From positions 1-42,534 of the forward strand of contig JAHJQI010000209.1 of assembly GCA_018819265.1 (NCBI GenBank): DNA of 42,534 nt, given 5' to 3'. The notes under the pieces were generated by a model. The model was not told the DNA's origin. It saw only the letters and a list, made by a program, of their open reading frames with translations, and did not search any database. The stretch is from Alphaproteobacteria bacterium. GTDB lineage: Bacteria; Pseudomonadota; Alphaproteobacteria; Rhizobiales; Hyphomicrobiaceae. Position 1 is the first letter of the stretch. The number at the start of each line of letters is the position of its first letter. The position numbers were made by a program, and so were the translations under genes. Shown here in pieces: positions 1 to 7,393 of the stretch.

Positions 1-284
1 GGAATGCGCCCCCGGTTCAGCCGTTCACTATCCTGGACTTAGTTACCGGAAGCAGTCACTCGTTGCACTAAGCAGCAAGGTCCTGACAGGGCGGAGAACG
101 GACATTTGCTGCGGTCGGCACGAATGACCGAAGAGGGGCCGGAAGCGGACTGATAGCTTGGGGCCATGTTGCTGCGAAAGCGGACTTTCTGCACATACGG
201 TGCGACATGGTCATGATCGGACCGGTGGCTGTCGTTTAGGGGCCGAAGAGCAAACTCGAAACTGGATAAAACTTGGGGGCAAGG
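1..284. other. Non-coding left edge downstream of the patatin gene
   Basis: I see no credible gene here on either strand. In particular there is no CD-NTase or ubiquitin-like gene following the patatin gene. Positions 121-153 resemble 25080-25112 (pattern CGAATGAC-GAA-A-GGGGCCG), so this edge carries one copy of a degenerate intergenic repeat. Confidence 0.5.
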
Positions 285-1400
285 TCACTGCATGTAAGTG
301 ACCAAGGTGGCTTCACAAACCTCCGCGCCATGGCGTGAAAGAAGGTCGAAGTCGTCTTCCGATATTCGGGTCAAGTTGGTCGGGTAGTTCAGCGAGACGG
401 CGCCCTGCTCGTCGGTGAGCCGTTCCGCGAGTGCAGTGGAATCCATCTCGAACTGCCGCATGGACACGCCCATTCGTACCAGAACGCCCTTCACTTCTCC
501 ACGCAAGATCGATCCCATCAGCATGCGGGAACGCAGTGCCCGTATCTGATCGCTTGCAATGTCGAAGAGCCGCGGCGAGTTGAGCCTGCCCTGAAGCATC
601 CCGGTGATCGAAAAAGGCCTTGGCGCAGTCAACGGACCCGAGGCATCGCTGCAGATGAGGAAGTCACATCCCTGAAGGCCGTCAGCGGGCTTGTAGATAG
701 CCTCCAGACCCATGTTCTCGTACGCCCCACCATCCCAGAGCCGAACGCGCGGCATAGGGCGTGAAATCTTCTCCTGTGGTTTTTTGGTCGCCCGATCCGT
801 CTTCCACCAGCCATGTTCCGGTAACTCGAGCCGCAGGATGCCAATCGCGTATGGAACCGCTGCCGACGCCGCAATGGCCTTTGCGATCGGGACGTCCGGG
901 CTGAAGTGACGCCCGAACTGCCAGTCCCCCATCAACCTCTTCGAGAACCGCCAGTTCTTGCCGGTCTCGAAGCAGGTCGTGTTGATATGCCATTCCGGTG
1001 TGTCAGGCAGATCCTTCACGGATCCTCTGACACCCCAGCGAGCGGCGAGAAGCTTCGGAAGGATTTCGGCTCTTCGAAAAAGGATTCGAATGTTCTCGCG
1101 AAGGATTCCGCGCCAACCCAGGGCGGTGAGGCTGAACAGGTCGCCGGCCGTGAGCCTCTTGCGAAGTTCGGGATAGATATCGTCCAGGAACTGTCTGGAG
1201 GTCGGCCATTTGAGATCAGCGTGGGAGAAGATCGCGCCCACGATCAGGCTCCCTCCGGACACGGTCGAAATCTGCGTGACTTCCTCGAGGCGGCCCAACA
1301 TTGAAAGATGCCGGAGAACGCCCAGGTGAAACACCGCCGCACGGACACCGCCGCCCGAAAGAGCGAGGCCCAGCCGCAGCCTGTCTTTGACGCTATCCAT
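285..1400 (-). CDS. Patatin-like phospholipase, predicted effector of the ubiquitin-like operon
   Basis: This 371-residue protein is a patatin/cPLA2-type serine lipase, predicted to hydrolyse membrane phospholipids. Visible motifs are the glycine-rich oxyanion hole SGGGVRA (about residues 15-21), the nucleophile elbow TVSGGS with Ser48, and the catalytic Asp in WDGGAYENMG (about residue 222). The Ser-Asp dyad looks complete. I chose the ATG at 1400 because GAGGAGGT lies 6 bases upstream; it overlaps the end of the E2-E1-JAB gene by 8 bases, implying translational coupling. Patatin-like lipases are known CBASS effectors (CapV) that open the membrane once activated, so this is probably the killing component. 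The elbow is of the xVSGGS type rather than GTSTGG as I recall it for CapV, so it belongs to another patatin subgroup. No signal peptide is seen. Confidence 0.9.
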   Translation of the reverse strand: MDSVKDRLRLGLALSGGGVRAAVFHLGVLRHLSMLGRLEEVTQISTVSGGSLIVGAIFSHADLKWPTSRQFLDDIYPELRKRLTAGDLFSLTALGWRGILRENIRILFRRAEILPKLLAARWGVRGSVKDLPDTPEWHINTTCFETGKNWRFSKRLMGDWQFGRHFSPDVPIAKAIAASAAVPYAIGILRLELPEHGWWKTDRATKKPQEKISRPMPRVRLWDGGAYENMGLEAIYKPADGLQGCDFLICSDASGPLTAPRPFSITGMLQGRLNSPRLFDIASDQIRALRSRMLMGSILRGEVKGVLVRMGVSMRQFEMDSTALAERLTDEQGAVSLNYPTNLTRISEDDFDLLSRHGAEVCEATLVTYMQ

Positions 1401-3633
1401 TTGCCGACCTCCTCGTTCCGGCCAAGAGCACCGACATGTCGTCTTCCGCAACGATCAATGACACGGCAGGTAGGCCGTCGAGTTCCATGGCGTCCCTTAG
1501 TTGCCTGATCTGTTCGAGATCGGTGCCGCTTGGACGTGAGGAACGGCCGGCCGGATGCGAATGCCATTCGCCGATGTACCGGATCTGGTTACCTGTCCGG
1601 GCGGCAGCAGCCTCGATGTCCGTGCGCAGCCGGGAGATGCCGCGAGTAAACGACGACGAAGTGCCGACGCTGTCGCTGGGCGGAGGAAGTGCTCCGACGA
1701 CGTCGACGCGACGGCGTTCGAAATCGAACATTCCCATCAGCGATCCACCGGTTTCCGATGGCAGCGCCGCCGAGCGGCGTTGGCGGACTTCAAGCTTCAA
1801 AGAGGCTGGCAGGACGACCGACCAACCCTCGGCCTTCGTCGTCGCCATGGTACCGGACACCGTAGTGATCCTTACGCCATCCTCGTTCATAGTCCAGATC
1901 TTGAGCGCCGCATTCGTCGTCCTGACACCGGATGCGATCCCTGCAGCGATCAGGCCCGAAAGCACCTGTATCGACGCCATCGGGATCCTGTTCGTAAGCG
2001 CCCTGCACGCCCCGGTATACTGCATCCGGTCGACGGCACCGAGGTGGCCTTCGAGAGCGGGGTTCTGCAACACCTCGCGGAGATACAGCGTCTCGAGATC
2101 GCGGAGTGTCAAGGAGCGCGCCTCGTCCTCGATCATGAGAACCGCGGACTTCCCATCGGGCGTGAAGAACGCGCAGAGACGCCGGGCAGCGCTCGGCAGG
2201 TCGGACGCCCACCGGGAAACGGGAACAGAGGCAGAGGCGTCGAGGATGAATTCGGCGTCGCCGATCTGCTGATCCAATACCGCCTTGTCGATTGGGGTCA
2301 GGACGTTGTCGACGACAGGACGCGCATCAACGTCGTCCCTGATCCCCATGAGCATGTTCGCGAGCCCGATGGCCTTGCTTCTACCGACGAACTGGCTGTT
2401 GAGCGTATGCCTCGCCACGTTGTGCGGAAGCAGAGTGTCGTCGTCTACGATCGTCCATTTGAAGAGCCCCTGTCGGGCGAGTATTTCCGAGATCGCCGAA
2501 CCGGCGGATCCAGCGCCGATCATGAGCACTCGACGGTCGTCGGCATGGGGCTCGCCAGAGAGAAGGGCCGCACCGGCTGCATCGAACTCCTTGTGAACGA
2601 AGGACATGGATACCGGAAGGTCGCGCACCGCATCCATCGATACGCCCGCGCCGACACTAGGGAGGAAGTTGACCTCCTTCGCCTCGCCGGAGACGTTGCG
2701 CAAGAGGAAGCCCATCTTCTCGCCGATCTCTCCGGGGCTGGATGCCGTCACGAACGCTACCGTCTCGGTCGTTCCGACATCACCGGTGGTCGGATCGATC
2801 TGGGGCATTGTCACCAGAAAGCAGGTGATACGCTTGCCGTCTCCTATTTCCTTCTTGCCATTCACCCAGTCCTTGATGGACTGCTGGAGCAGAATCGGAA
2901 AATCGACCCCAGCATCGACCAGAAAGTCCGACAACTGTCCGAGGTCTCGGGGCGCCCTCTTCATCCGCTTCATCTGCTGTGGCTCGATCACGCAATGGAA
3001 GGCCATCAAGCGGATATCGTCGCCTCTGACACTCGACGGCCTTGATCCCCCAATTAAGATGCACTGGGCTTCTTGGTCGACGGCCCAGATGAACAGGCTC
3101 GAGCCGAGCCGAGCCGCCTCCCAGAAATCGTTCTTCAAGATAATCTGGCTGAAATTGTCCGGAAGGAAGAGAGGGTCGAGGGGCTGACCTGCACCGTGAA
3201 GCTCGCCTTGGCATGCCTTCTCGAACCAGCCACTCAGACGACCCATGAGTTCGGCGGCCGTGTAGAAGCTCCGAGTGTCCTGCCATGGCCGGTCGTCGAT
3301 GCAGATGCAGGCGGGGAATCCTTCCGGCATCAGGTTCTGATGCGGAGTGTCGGGAAAATCCGGGCGGGCGACGAGGACCGCAAACGACATTGAGCCGGTC
3401 CGCGCGAAACACACGGTCAATGATTCCACAGGCAGTATGTCATAGACGGGACGCTGCGGCCGCTCGACCACTAGGTCGAAGGAAAGAAGATCGAACTCTC
3501 CGAACCGTCGGCACTCTCCGAGGGTAGTGTAGCTGTCGCCCGGCCCCACGACATAGTCGTGAAGCGCCTTCGCAAGAGGATTGGCGAATTCTTGGACGTC
3601 GACGACGTCCGATCCTTCAGGCTGCCAATACAT
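1393..3633 (-). CDS. E2-E1-JAB triple fusion (ubiquitin-like conjugation and deconjugation enzyme)
   Basis: A 746-residue protein with three modules in order. The N-terminal part (about 60-150) looks like a prokaryotic E2, with PHQN at 97-100 and candidate catalytic cysteines 109 and 111 (ACIC). A ThiF/E1 adenylation domain follows (about 368-600): GAGSAG at 373-378, acidic VDDDT, NVARH, Lys420, Asp465 and a candidate crossover-loop Cys543. The C-terminus is a JAMM/JAB peptidase with Glu627 in SETGG, HSHP at 691-694 and Asp705. It equals Cap2 (E2-E1) fused to Cap3 (JAB) of type II CBASS. Predicted role: activate a protein C-terminus, attach it to a target, and reverse this. The ATG at 3633 is chosen because it follows the upstream stop by 4 bases and has AGGAACGG before it; the longer ORF to 3720 would overlap the upstream gene. 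Confidence 0.88.
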   Translation of the reverse strand: MYWQPEGSDVVDVQEFANPLAKALHDYVVGPGDSYTTLGECRRFGEFDLLSFDLVVERPQRPVYDILPVESLTVCFARTGSMSFAVLVARPDFPDTPHQNLMPEGFPACICIDDRPWQDTRSFYTAAELMGRLSGWFEKACQGELHGAGQPLDPLFLPDNFSQIILKNDFWEAARLGSSLFIWAVDQEAQCILIGGSRPSSVRGDDIRLMAFHCVIEPQQMKRMKRAPRDLGQLSDFLVDAGVDFPILLQQSIKDWVNGKKEIGDGKRITCFLVTMPQIDPTTGDVGTTETVAFVTASSPGEIGEKMGFLLRNVSGEAKEVNFLPSVGAGVSMDAVRDLPVSMSFVHKEFDAAGAALLSGEPHADDRRVLMIGAGSAGSAISEILARQGLFKWTIVDDDTLLPHNVARHTLNSQFVGRSKAIGLANMLMGIRDDVDARPVVDNVLTPIDKAVLDQQIGDAEFILDASASVPVSRWASDLPSAARRLCAFFTPDGKSAVLMIEDEARSLTLRDLETLYLREVLQNPALEGHLGAVDRMQYTGACRALTNRIPMASIQVLSGLIAAGIASGVRTTNAALKIWTMNEDGVRITTVSGTMATTKAEGWSVVLPASLKLEVRQRRSAALPSETGGSLMGMFDFERRRVDVVGALPPPSDSVGTSSSFTRGISRLRTDIEAAAARTGNQIRYIGEWHSHPAGRSSRPSGTDLEQIRQLRDAMELDGLPAVSLIVAEDDMSVLLAGTRRSANG

Positions 3634-3637
3634 TCCG

Positions 3638-4777
3638 TCAGCCGTTCCTGCCGGCCCGCGTAGGTGTCGACGCGGCGACGCTTGTAGCGGTCGCCGCCGC
3701 CGCGAGCATGACAGCGACACCTTGGGCGGTAATCTTCAGATGGATAGGCTTCGGCCGGGCTTCACTGGGGGTCTCCATCGTGACCAAAAACTTGCCGTTG
3801 GAATCCTTGATGATCTTTTGGTAGTAGGCCGCGGCCTGACGATGCGGAGGCTGCACGTCCTTATCGGCGTCCGTACCCTTCACCGGGATCGGCTTGCTGG
3901 GGGACACGATGATTTCGTTCTCGCGAGCGAGCTCTTCGAATAGCCACCTCACGTCGTCGACAGGCTCCGTCATGTCCTCGCCCTTCTCAGGCGACAGCGA
4001 CAGGTAGGAGCAGTGGTGGAACAGCTTCAGGACGTCCCAGTGCAGGCGGTCCTCGTTGTCGTGTTCGCGGCTCGTCCGGACGATCTGAGAGAGGCTTTCG
4101 TGATCGATGTCCGCACCGAGCAAGACATAGGACTCCTTCAGGCCTTCGCGCAGAGTCATCTGCACGACGATCGATCCCTGATTTCGGTCGACCAGGCCAG
4201 CATCCGTGCGCCAGGCGAAAGGACTGTGCACGAAGAACTCGACAGACTCCGAACCCCACTTGTTAAAACCAGGAACCAGCTCGCCCGCATTGACGATGCA
4301 GTGCATCCGGGACTCAAGCGTAAGACCGTTGTCCGCAAGGTAGGATTTGAGGGCATCCGGACGAGAGAAAACCTTGATGCCCTTCCCTTCCTTCAGACGG
4401 TGCCGGGCTTCCTGCCGGATCACGCGGGCATCGTCGTCGAGAGCGACCTCCGTCAGGACGCCGGCGGGCACCCAGAGCTCGTCGATCTTCATGCGGTCGC
4501 CGCCTTGATAAGCGGCCGCATGTTCGAACCAGAAGAACTCGCTGGAACGGAAGATATGGTCCTTGTCGAGATGAGTGAAGGCAACCACCCGGAAGGATTC
4601 CTGACCGGCCTCGTCCATGGCATCCCGGATCGCGGTCGGGAGGTCGATCCGCTTATCGAAGGGGTCTTTCTCGTTGCGCATGTGCGCGTAGTCCATCAGG
4701 ACGACCTGATTGTTCGCAAGCTGAATAAAGGTCGTGTCAGCATTCCCGGTCGGGAAGAACTTCATGTGTGCCGTCAT
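3638..4777 (-). CDS. ComEC/Rec2-type metallo-beta-lactamase-fold protein with a C-terminal Gly tail
   Basis: First gene of the operon, 379 residues. The metal site is visible as THLDKDH (H69, D71, D73, H74), a HxDxDH form of the MBL motif typical of ComEC-like hydrolases. Further on come a LLGADIDH segment and a KLFHHCS segment that match the later ComEC motifs. The substrate is unknown; this fold includes nucleases, phosphodiesterases and cyclic-nucleotide hydrolases. The tail is low-complexity and Ala/Thr-rich and ends in RAGRNG, so the last residue is glycine, the kind of end an E1 can adenylate. The ATG at 4777 was chosen because AGGATCC lies upstream and homology-like sequence starts there; the reading frame is open further upstream to 5155 but that extension has no protein character. 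Its position replaces the CD-NTase of a type II CBASS operon. Confidence 0.82.
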   Translation of the reverse strand: MTAHMKFFPTGNADTTFIQLANNQVVLMDYAHMRNEKDPFDKRIDLPTAIRDAMDEAGQESFRVVAFTHLDKDHIFRSSEFFWFEHAAAYQGGDRMKIDELWVPAGVLTEVALDDDARVIRQEARHRLKEGKGIKVFSRPDALKSYLADNGLTLESRMHCIVNAGELVPGFNKWGSESVEFFVHSPFAWRTDAGLVDRNQGSIVVQMTLREGLKESYVLLGADIDHESLSQIVRTSREHDNEDRLHWDVLKLFHHCSYLSLSPEKGEDMTEPVDDVRWLFEELARENEIIVSPSKPIPVKGTDADKDVQPPHRQAAAYYQKIIKDSNGKFLVTMETPSEARPKPIHLKITAQGVAVMLAAAATATSVAASTPTRAGRNG

Positions 4778-5693
4778 CTGCAGGGATCCTCGTCGCCGCG
4801 CCGCATTGGTTAGAATTTTACATGTCAACCGGAAGGTGGGGGTGACATGAGCCGACTGCAAGAGGGTGCGTTCACTTTTGTTCCGTTTTCCACTTGAGAA
4901 CTCACCACTCAGAGACATGGCATGCATGGCACGACAAGTCTCTGGCGCGGTTGACGTTTTAGAACTCCGTGAAGGTATCGATGCCGGGATGGTTCCCGCG
5001 TCTTCACTGTGCTCAAGCCGACGTACTGACCTTCGGTGAATTATCTTCGCACTTGAAGCAGAATTCGCGAAATGCGTGCAATAAGCTAGCGTGCCGACAT
5101 GACAGCTAGAAATTGACGTTCTGTGCTTGCAGTTGAACCTGAACCGCCTCCGCATGAATCGTTACGCTAGATGCAAGCCGTCAGCTCGTGCTTTTCTGAT
5201 ATATCTAACGACGGAGCGCCGCAAACGCTGCTCCGGAAGAGCAGCTCGTAGGGAAGCCCCATAAAGAAGCCTCTCGGTCGCCTACTAACCCTGACACAGA
5301 AGGCTACCGGTCAGACCTAACGTCCGCTTTCAGGCAATTGCTATGTCGCTTGGAACGACTGAAGTGGGGGCGCAAAGCCGTCGTACAGTTTCGCAAGGTC
5401 CAACGGCAGCTATGGGCCGAAAGTGCCCGTGTCTACACCGAAATCGAATGTCCGCACTTCACAGCTTACCGGTGAATGCAGTCTGTCCGAATCCTGTCCT
5501 GAAAACTGCTGATTTGCGAATGGCCCCTTGATGGATCTTATGTGATCATTCGGGGCCGATTCACATATTGTAGGTGATTTTGGAAATCCCATTTATGGTA
5601 TCTGTTGCCCAGGAAATTCATTTTTTGGTATTAATCCAATGCGAATATGATACCGTTTAATGAATGTGACTGGTCTGCAATGGTATAAACGGT
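4778..5693. other. Long intergenic region between the ubiquitin-like operon and hipBA
   Basis: More than 900 bases with no convincing gene. The frame of the MBL gene stays open back to 5155 but reads as compositional noise. No ubiquitin-like protein of 60 residues or more can be read on either strand. A TTGACA is present on the minus strand (4828-4823), about 46 bases before the MBL start, but I find no well-spaced -10 element. Positions 5320-5390 resemble 28618-28680, suggesting a dispersed intergenic repeat. The region becomes A+T-rich from about 5580, where the hipBA control region begins. Confidence 0.5.
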
Positions 5694-5695
5694 AT
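5650..5695. promoter_or_regulatory. Inverted-repeat operator candidate of hipBA
   Basis: ATACCGTTTA at 5650-5659 is repeated in exact reverse complement as TAAACGGTAT at 5686-5695, with a 26-base spacer. The right arm overlaps the hipB start codon (5694). Two further GGTAT half-sites occur at about 5596 and 5631. HipB-type antitoxins bind palindromic operators upstream of their own gene, so autoregulation through these sites is likely. Confidence 0.55.
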
Positions 5696-6053
5696 GAAGC
5701 CTCTCCGACTGAACGCATTGCCGGGCGATGTCCGGCAGCAATTGATCGACACCCGAAAACGCAAGAACCTGACGCAGAAGGAACTCGGCGCGCGGATCGG
5801 CTTGTCCCAAAAGCACGTGTCCGAAATCGAAAATGGAAAGATCGCGCCGCGCTACGACACGGTCCTTGAACTTCTGCGCGTCCTCGATCTCGATCTTGTG
5901 GTCGCTCCCAAGCGGCTGGTGCCTGTGATCCGAAGCATCATTGCCGATCATTATGGAGATGATCGGCATCAGCAACATGAAGATGATCGTCCCTTGTATG
6001 GGAGAGGTGCCGACGTGGATGCCGATGATGATCAAGAAGGCGAGCTGTCATGA
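5694..6053 (+). CDS. hipB: HipB-like antitoxin, XRE/Cro-type helix-turn-helix protein
   Basis: A 119-residue protein with an XRE helix-turn-helix at about residues 14-68 (LIDTRKRKNLTQKELGARIG, then LSQKHVSEIENGKIAPRYDT). HipB proteins neutralise HipA and repress the operon. It is longer than a minimal HipB because of an acidic, His/Asp-rich tail (residues 86-119) ending against hipA. The stop overlaps the hipA ATG (ATGA at 6050-6053), so the two are translationally coupled. I see no Shine-Dalgarno sequence before the ATG at 5694, so the message may be leaderless or weakly translated. An exact inverted repeat sits on the start codon. Confidence 0.85.
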   Translation: MKPLRLNALPGDVRQQLIDTRKRKNLTQKELGARIGLSQKHVSEIENGKIAPRYDTVLELLRVLDLDLVVAPKRLVPVIRSIIADHYGDDRHQQHEDDRPLYGRGADVDADDDQEGELS

Positions 6054-7294
6054 CAATCGACATCGCCAATATCCGCCAACTGGAAATCAGGCTCCATGGA
6101 CGGCCTATCGGCAACATCACGCGCTTGGCGAGTGACCAGCATGTCTTTGGCTTCGATGAGGCCTATCTGGTGGACGAGGATCGAGACACACTGAGCTTGT
6201 CCTTTAAGCGCCGCGGAGGTGGCCTGCTGGAGACGACCCGCACTGTTCGCCAGAGGTTGCCGGAATTTTTCTCCAACCTTCTTCCGGAAGGCCATCTGCG
6301 CCAATACATCGCTGAAAAAGTTGGCGTTCATGCTGACCGTGAATTTGCCCTGCTTGCCTATCTCGGGCAGGACCTGCCTGGTGCGATCACGGCCGTGCCT
6401 GTGGGCGATGACGGTTCCACTTCGACAGGTGCAGATCCCGGCACGGCAGACGCCGATGCCGATGAGGGCGCGTTGCGGTTTTCCCTAGCCGGCGTTCAAC
6501 TGAAGTTTTCTGCGGTGATGGAAGCCAATGGCGGCCTGACCATTCCAGCCGATGGAATTGGCGGCAAATGGATCGTCAAGTTGCCATCAAACACCTATCC
6601 ATCCGTCCCGGAAAACGAATACGCCATGATGGAACTCGCGCGCGCTGTCGGGATCGAAGTTCCGGACATCAGCCTCGTTCCGATCGACAGTATCAAGGGC
6701 CTTCCTGCTCCGGCCGCAAATATGGAGGGTCGGGCCTTGATTGTGCGGCGGTTTGACCGGGCTGCAGAGGGAGGTCTAGTCCATATCGAAGATTTCGCCC
6801 AGGTGTTCAGCATATTTCCGTCCGAGAAATACAGGCATCGCAGCTATGCCAACATTGCTGCCGTCATCGCGGCAGAATGCGGTTCGGGGGCAGCCGAAGA
6901 TTTTTTCCGCCGTATCGTGTTTACGACCTTCATCGGCAATGGCGACATGCATCTGAAGAACTGGTCCCTGATCTATCGCGACCGGAAAATCCCATCGCTT
7001 GCCCCGGCCTATGACTACGTAGCGACGCTTCCCTATATCCCGGGCGACAGCCATGGATTGAGTTTCGGTAAATCCAAGGACCTCCATACCATCACGCGTG
7101 ATCAGGTCCGGCGCTTTGCTGACACGGCCGGCCTGGCCCCAGCTCCTTTGTGGTCGATAGTGGAAGAGGCCATTGAAACCATTCCGGTTGCATGGAAAAC
7201 CCATGAACCGCGTGCCGCGCTCTCCGGACAGCTGGATGATGCCATTGATCAGCATATTGGTGCCGTGGCGATTGCCATTGGTTCGCAATCGTGA
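6050..7294 (+). CDS. hipA: HipA-like serine/threonine kinase toxin
   Basis: A 414-residue HipA-fold kinase. The N-terminal couple_hipA region (about 1-110) contains the LPEFFSNLLPEG signature. The kinase core begins with SLAGVQLKFS (about residue 144), which matches the P-loop segment of the family, and includes the catalytic loop GNGDMHLKNWS (about 296-306) with the catalytic Asp, followed by PAYDYVAT for metal binding. Known HipA proteins phosphorylate aminoacyl-tRNA synthetases (GltX in E. coli), stopping translation and inducing persistence; the target here cannot be told. All key residues are present, so it looks active. It is preceded by its HipB partner with a 4-base overlap. On a mobile element the pair may act in stabilisation or anti-phage growth arrest. 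Confidence 0.9.
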   Translation: MTIDIANIRQLEIRLHGRPIGNITRLASDQHVFGFDEAYLVDEDRDTLSLSFKRRGGGLLETTRTVRQRLPEFFSNLLPEGHLRQYIAEKVGVHADREFALLAYLGQDLPGAITAVPVGDDGSTSTGADPGTADADADEGALRFSLAGVQLKFSAVMEANGGLTIPADGIGGKWIVKLPSNTYPSVPENEYAMMELARAVGIEVPDISLVPIDSIKGLPAPAANMEGRALIVRRFDRAAEGGLVHIEDFAQVFSIFPSEKYRHRSYANIAAVIAAECGSGAAEDFFRRIVFTTFIGNGDMHLKNWSLIYRDRKIPSLAPAYDYVATLPYIPGDSHGLSFGKSKDLHTITRDQVRRFADTAGLAPAPLWSIVEEAIETIPVAWKTHEPRAALSGQLDDAIDQHIGAVAIAIGSQS

Positions 7295-7393
7295 AAATTG
7301 GGGATGCCAGAACGAATAAAGAACATTTGGGCTGCCTGATGTTGATTTTGATGTAGTATTTCTCAATACCGCAGCGATTCGTTCGGGGCAGAA

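Noticed and set aside
1555..3045. Long plus-strand open frame opposite the E2-E1-JAB gene
   Set aside because: Its product is Arg/Asp-rich with no domain, and the minus strand carries three clear domains and ribosome binding sites over the same bases.
4778..5155. Longer MBL protein starting at 5155
   Set aside because: The extra 126 residues look like translated intergenic DNA; the ATG at 4777 has a ribosome binding site and starts at the first conserved strand.
1..5693. Calling the left operon a standard type II CBASS system
   Set aside because: Patatin, E2-E1 and JAB fit, but no CD-NTase can be read in the operon, in 1-284 or in 4778-5693, and an MBL-fold gene occupies its place.
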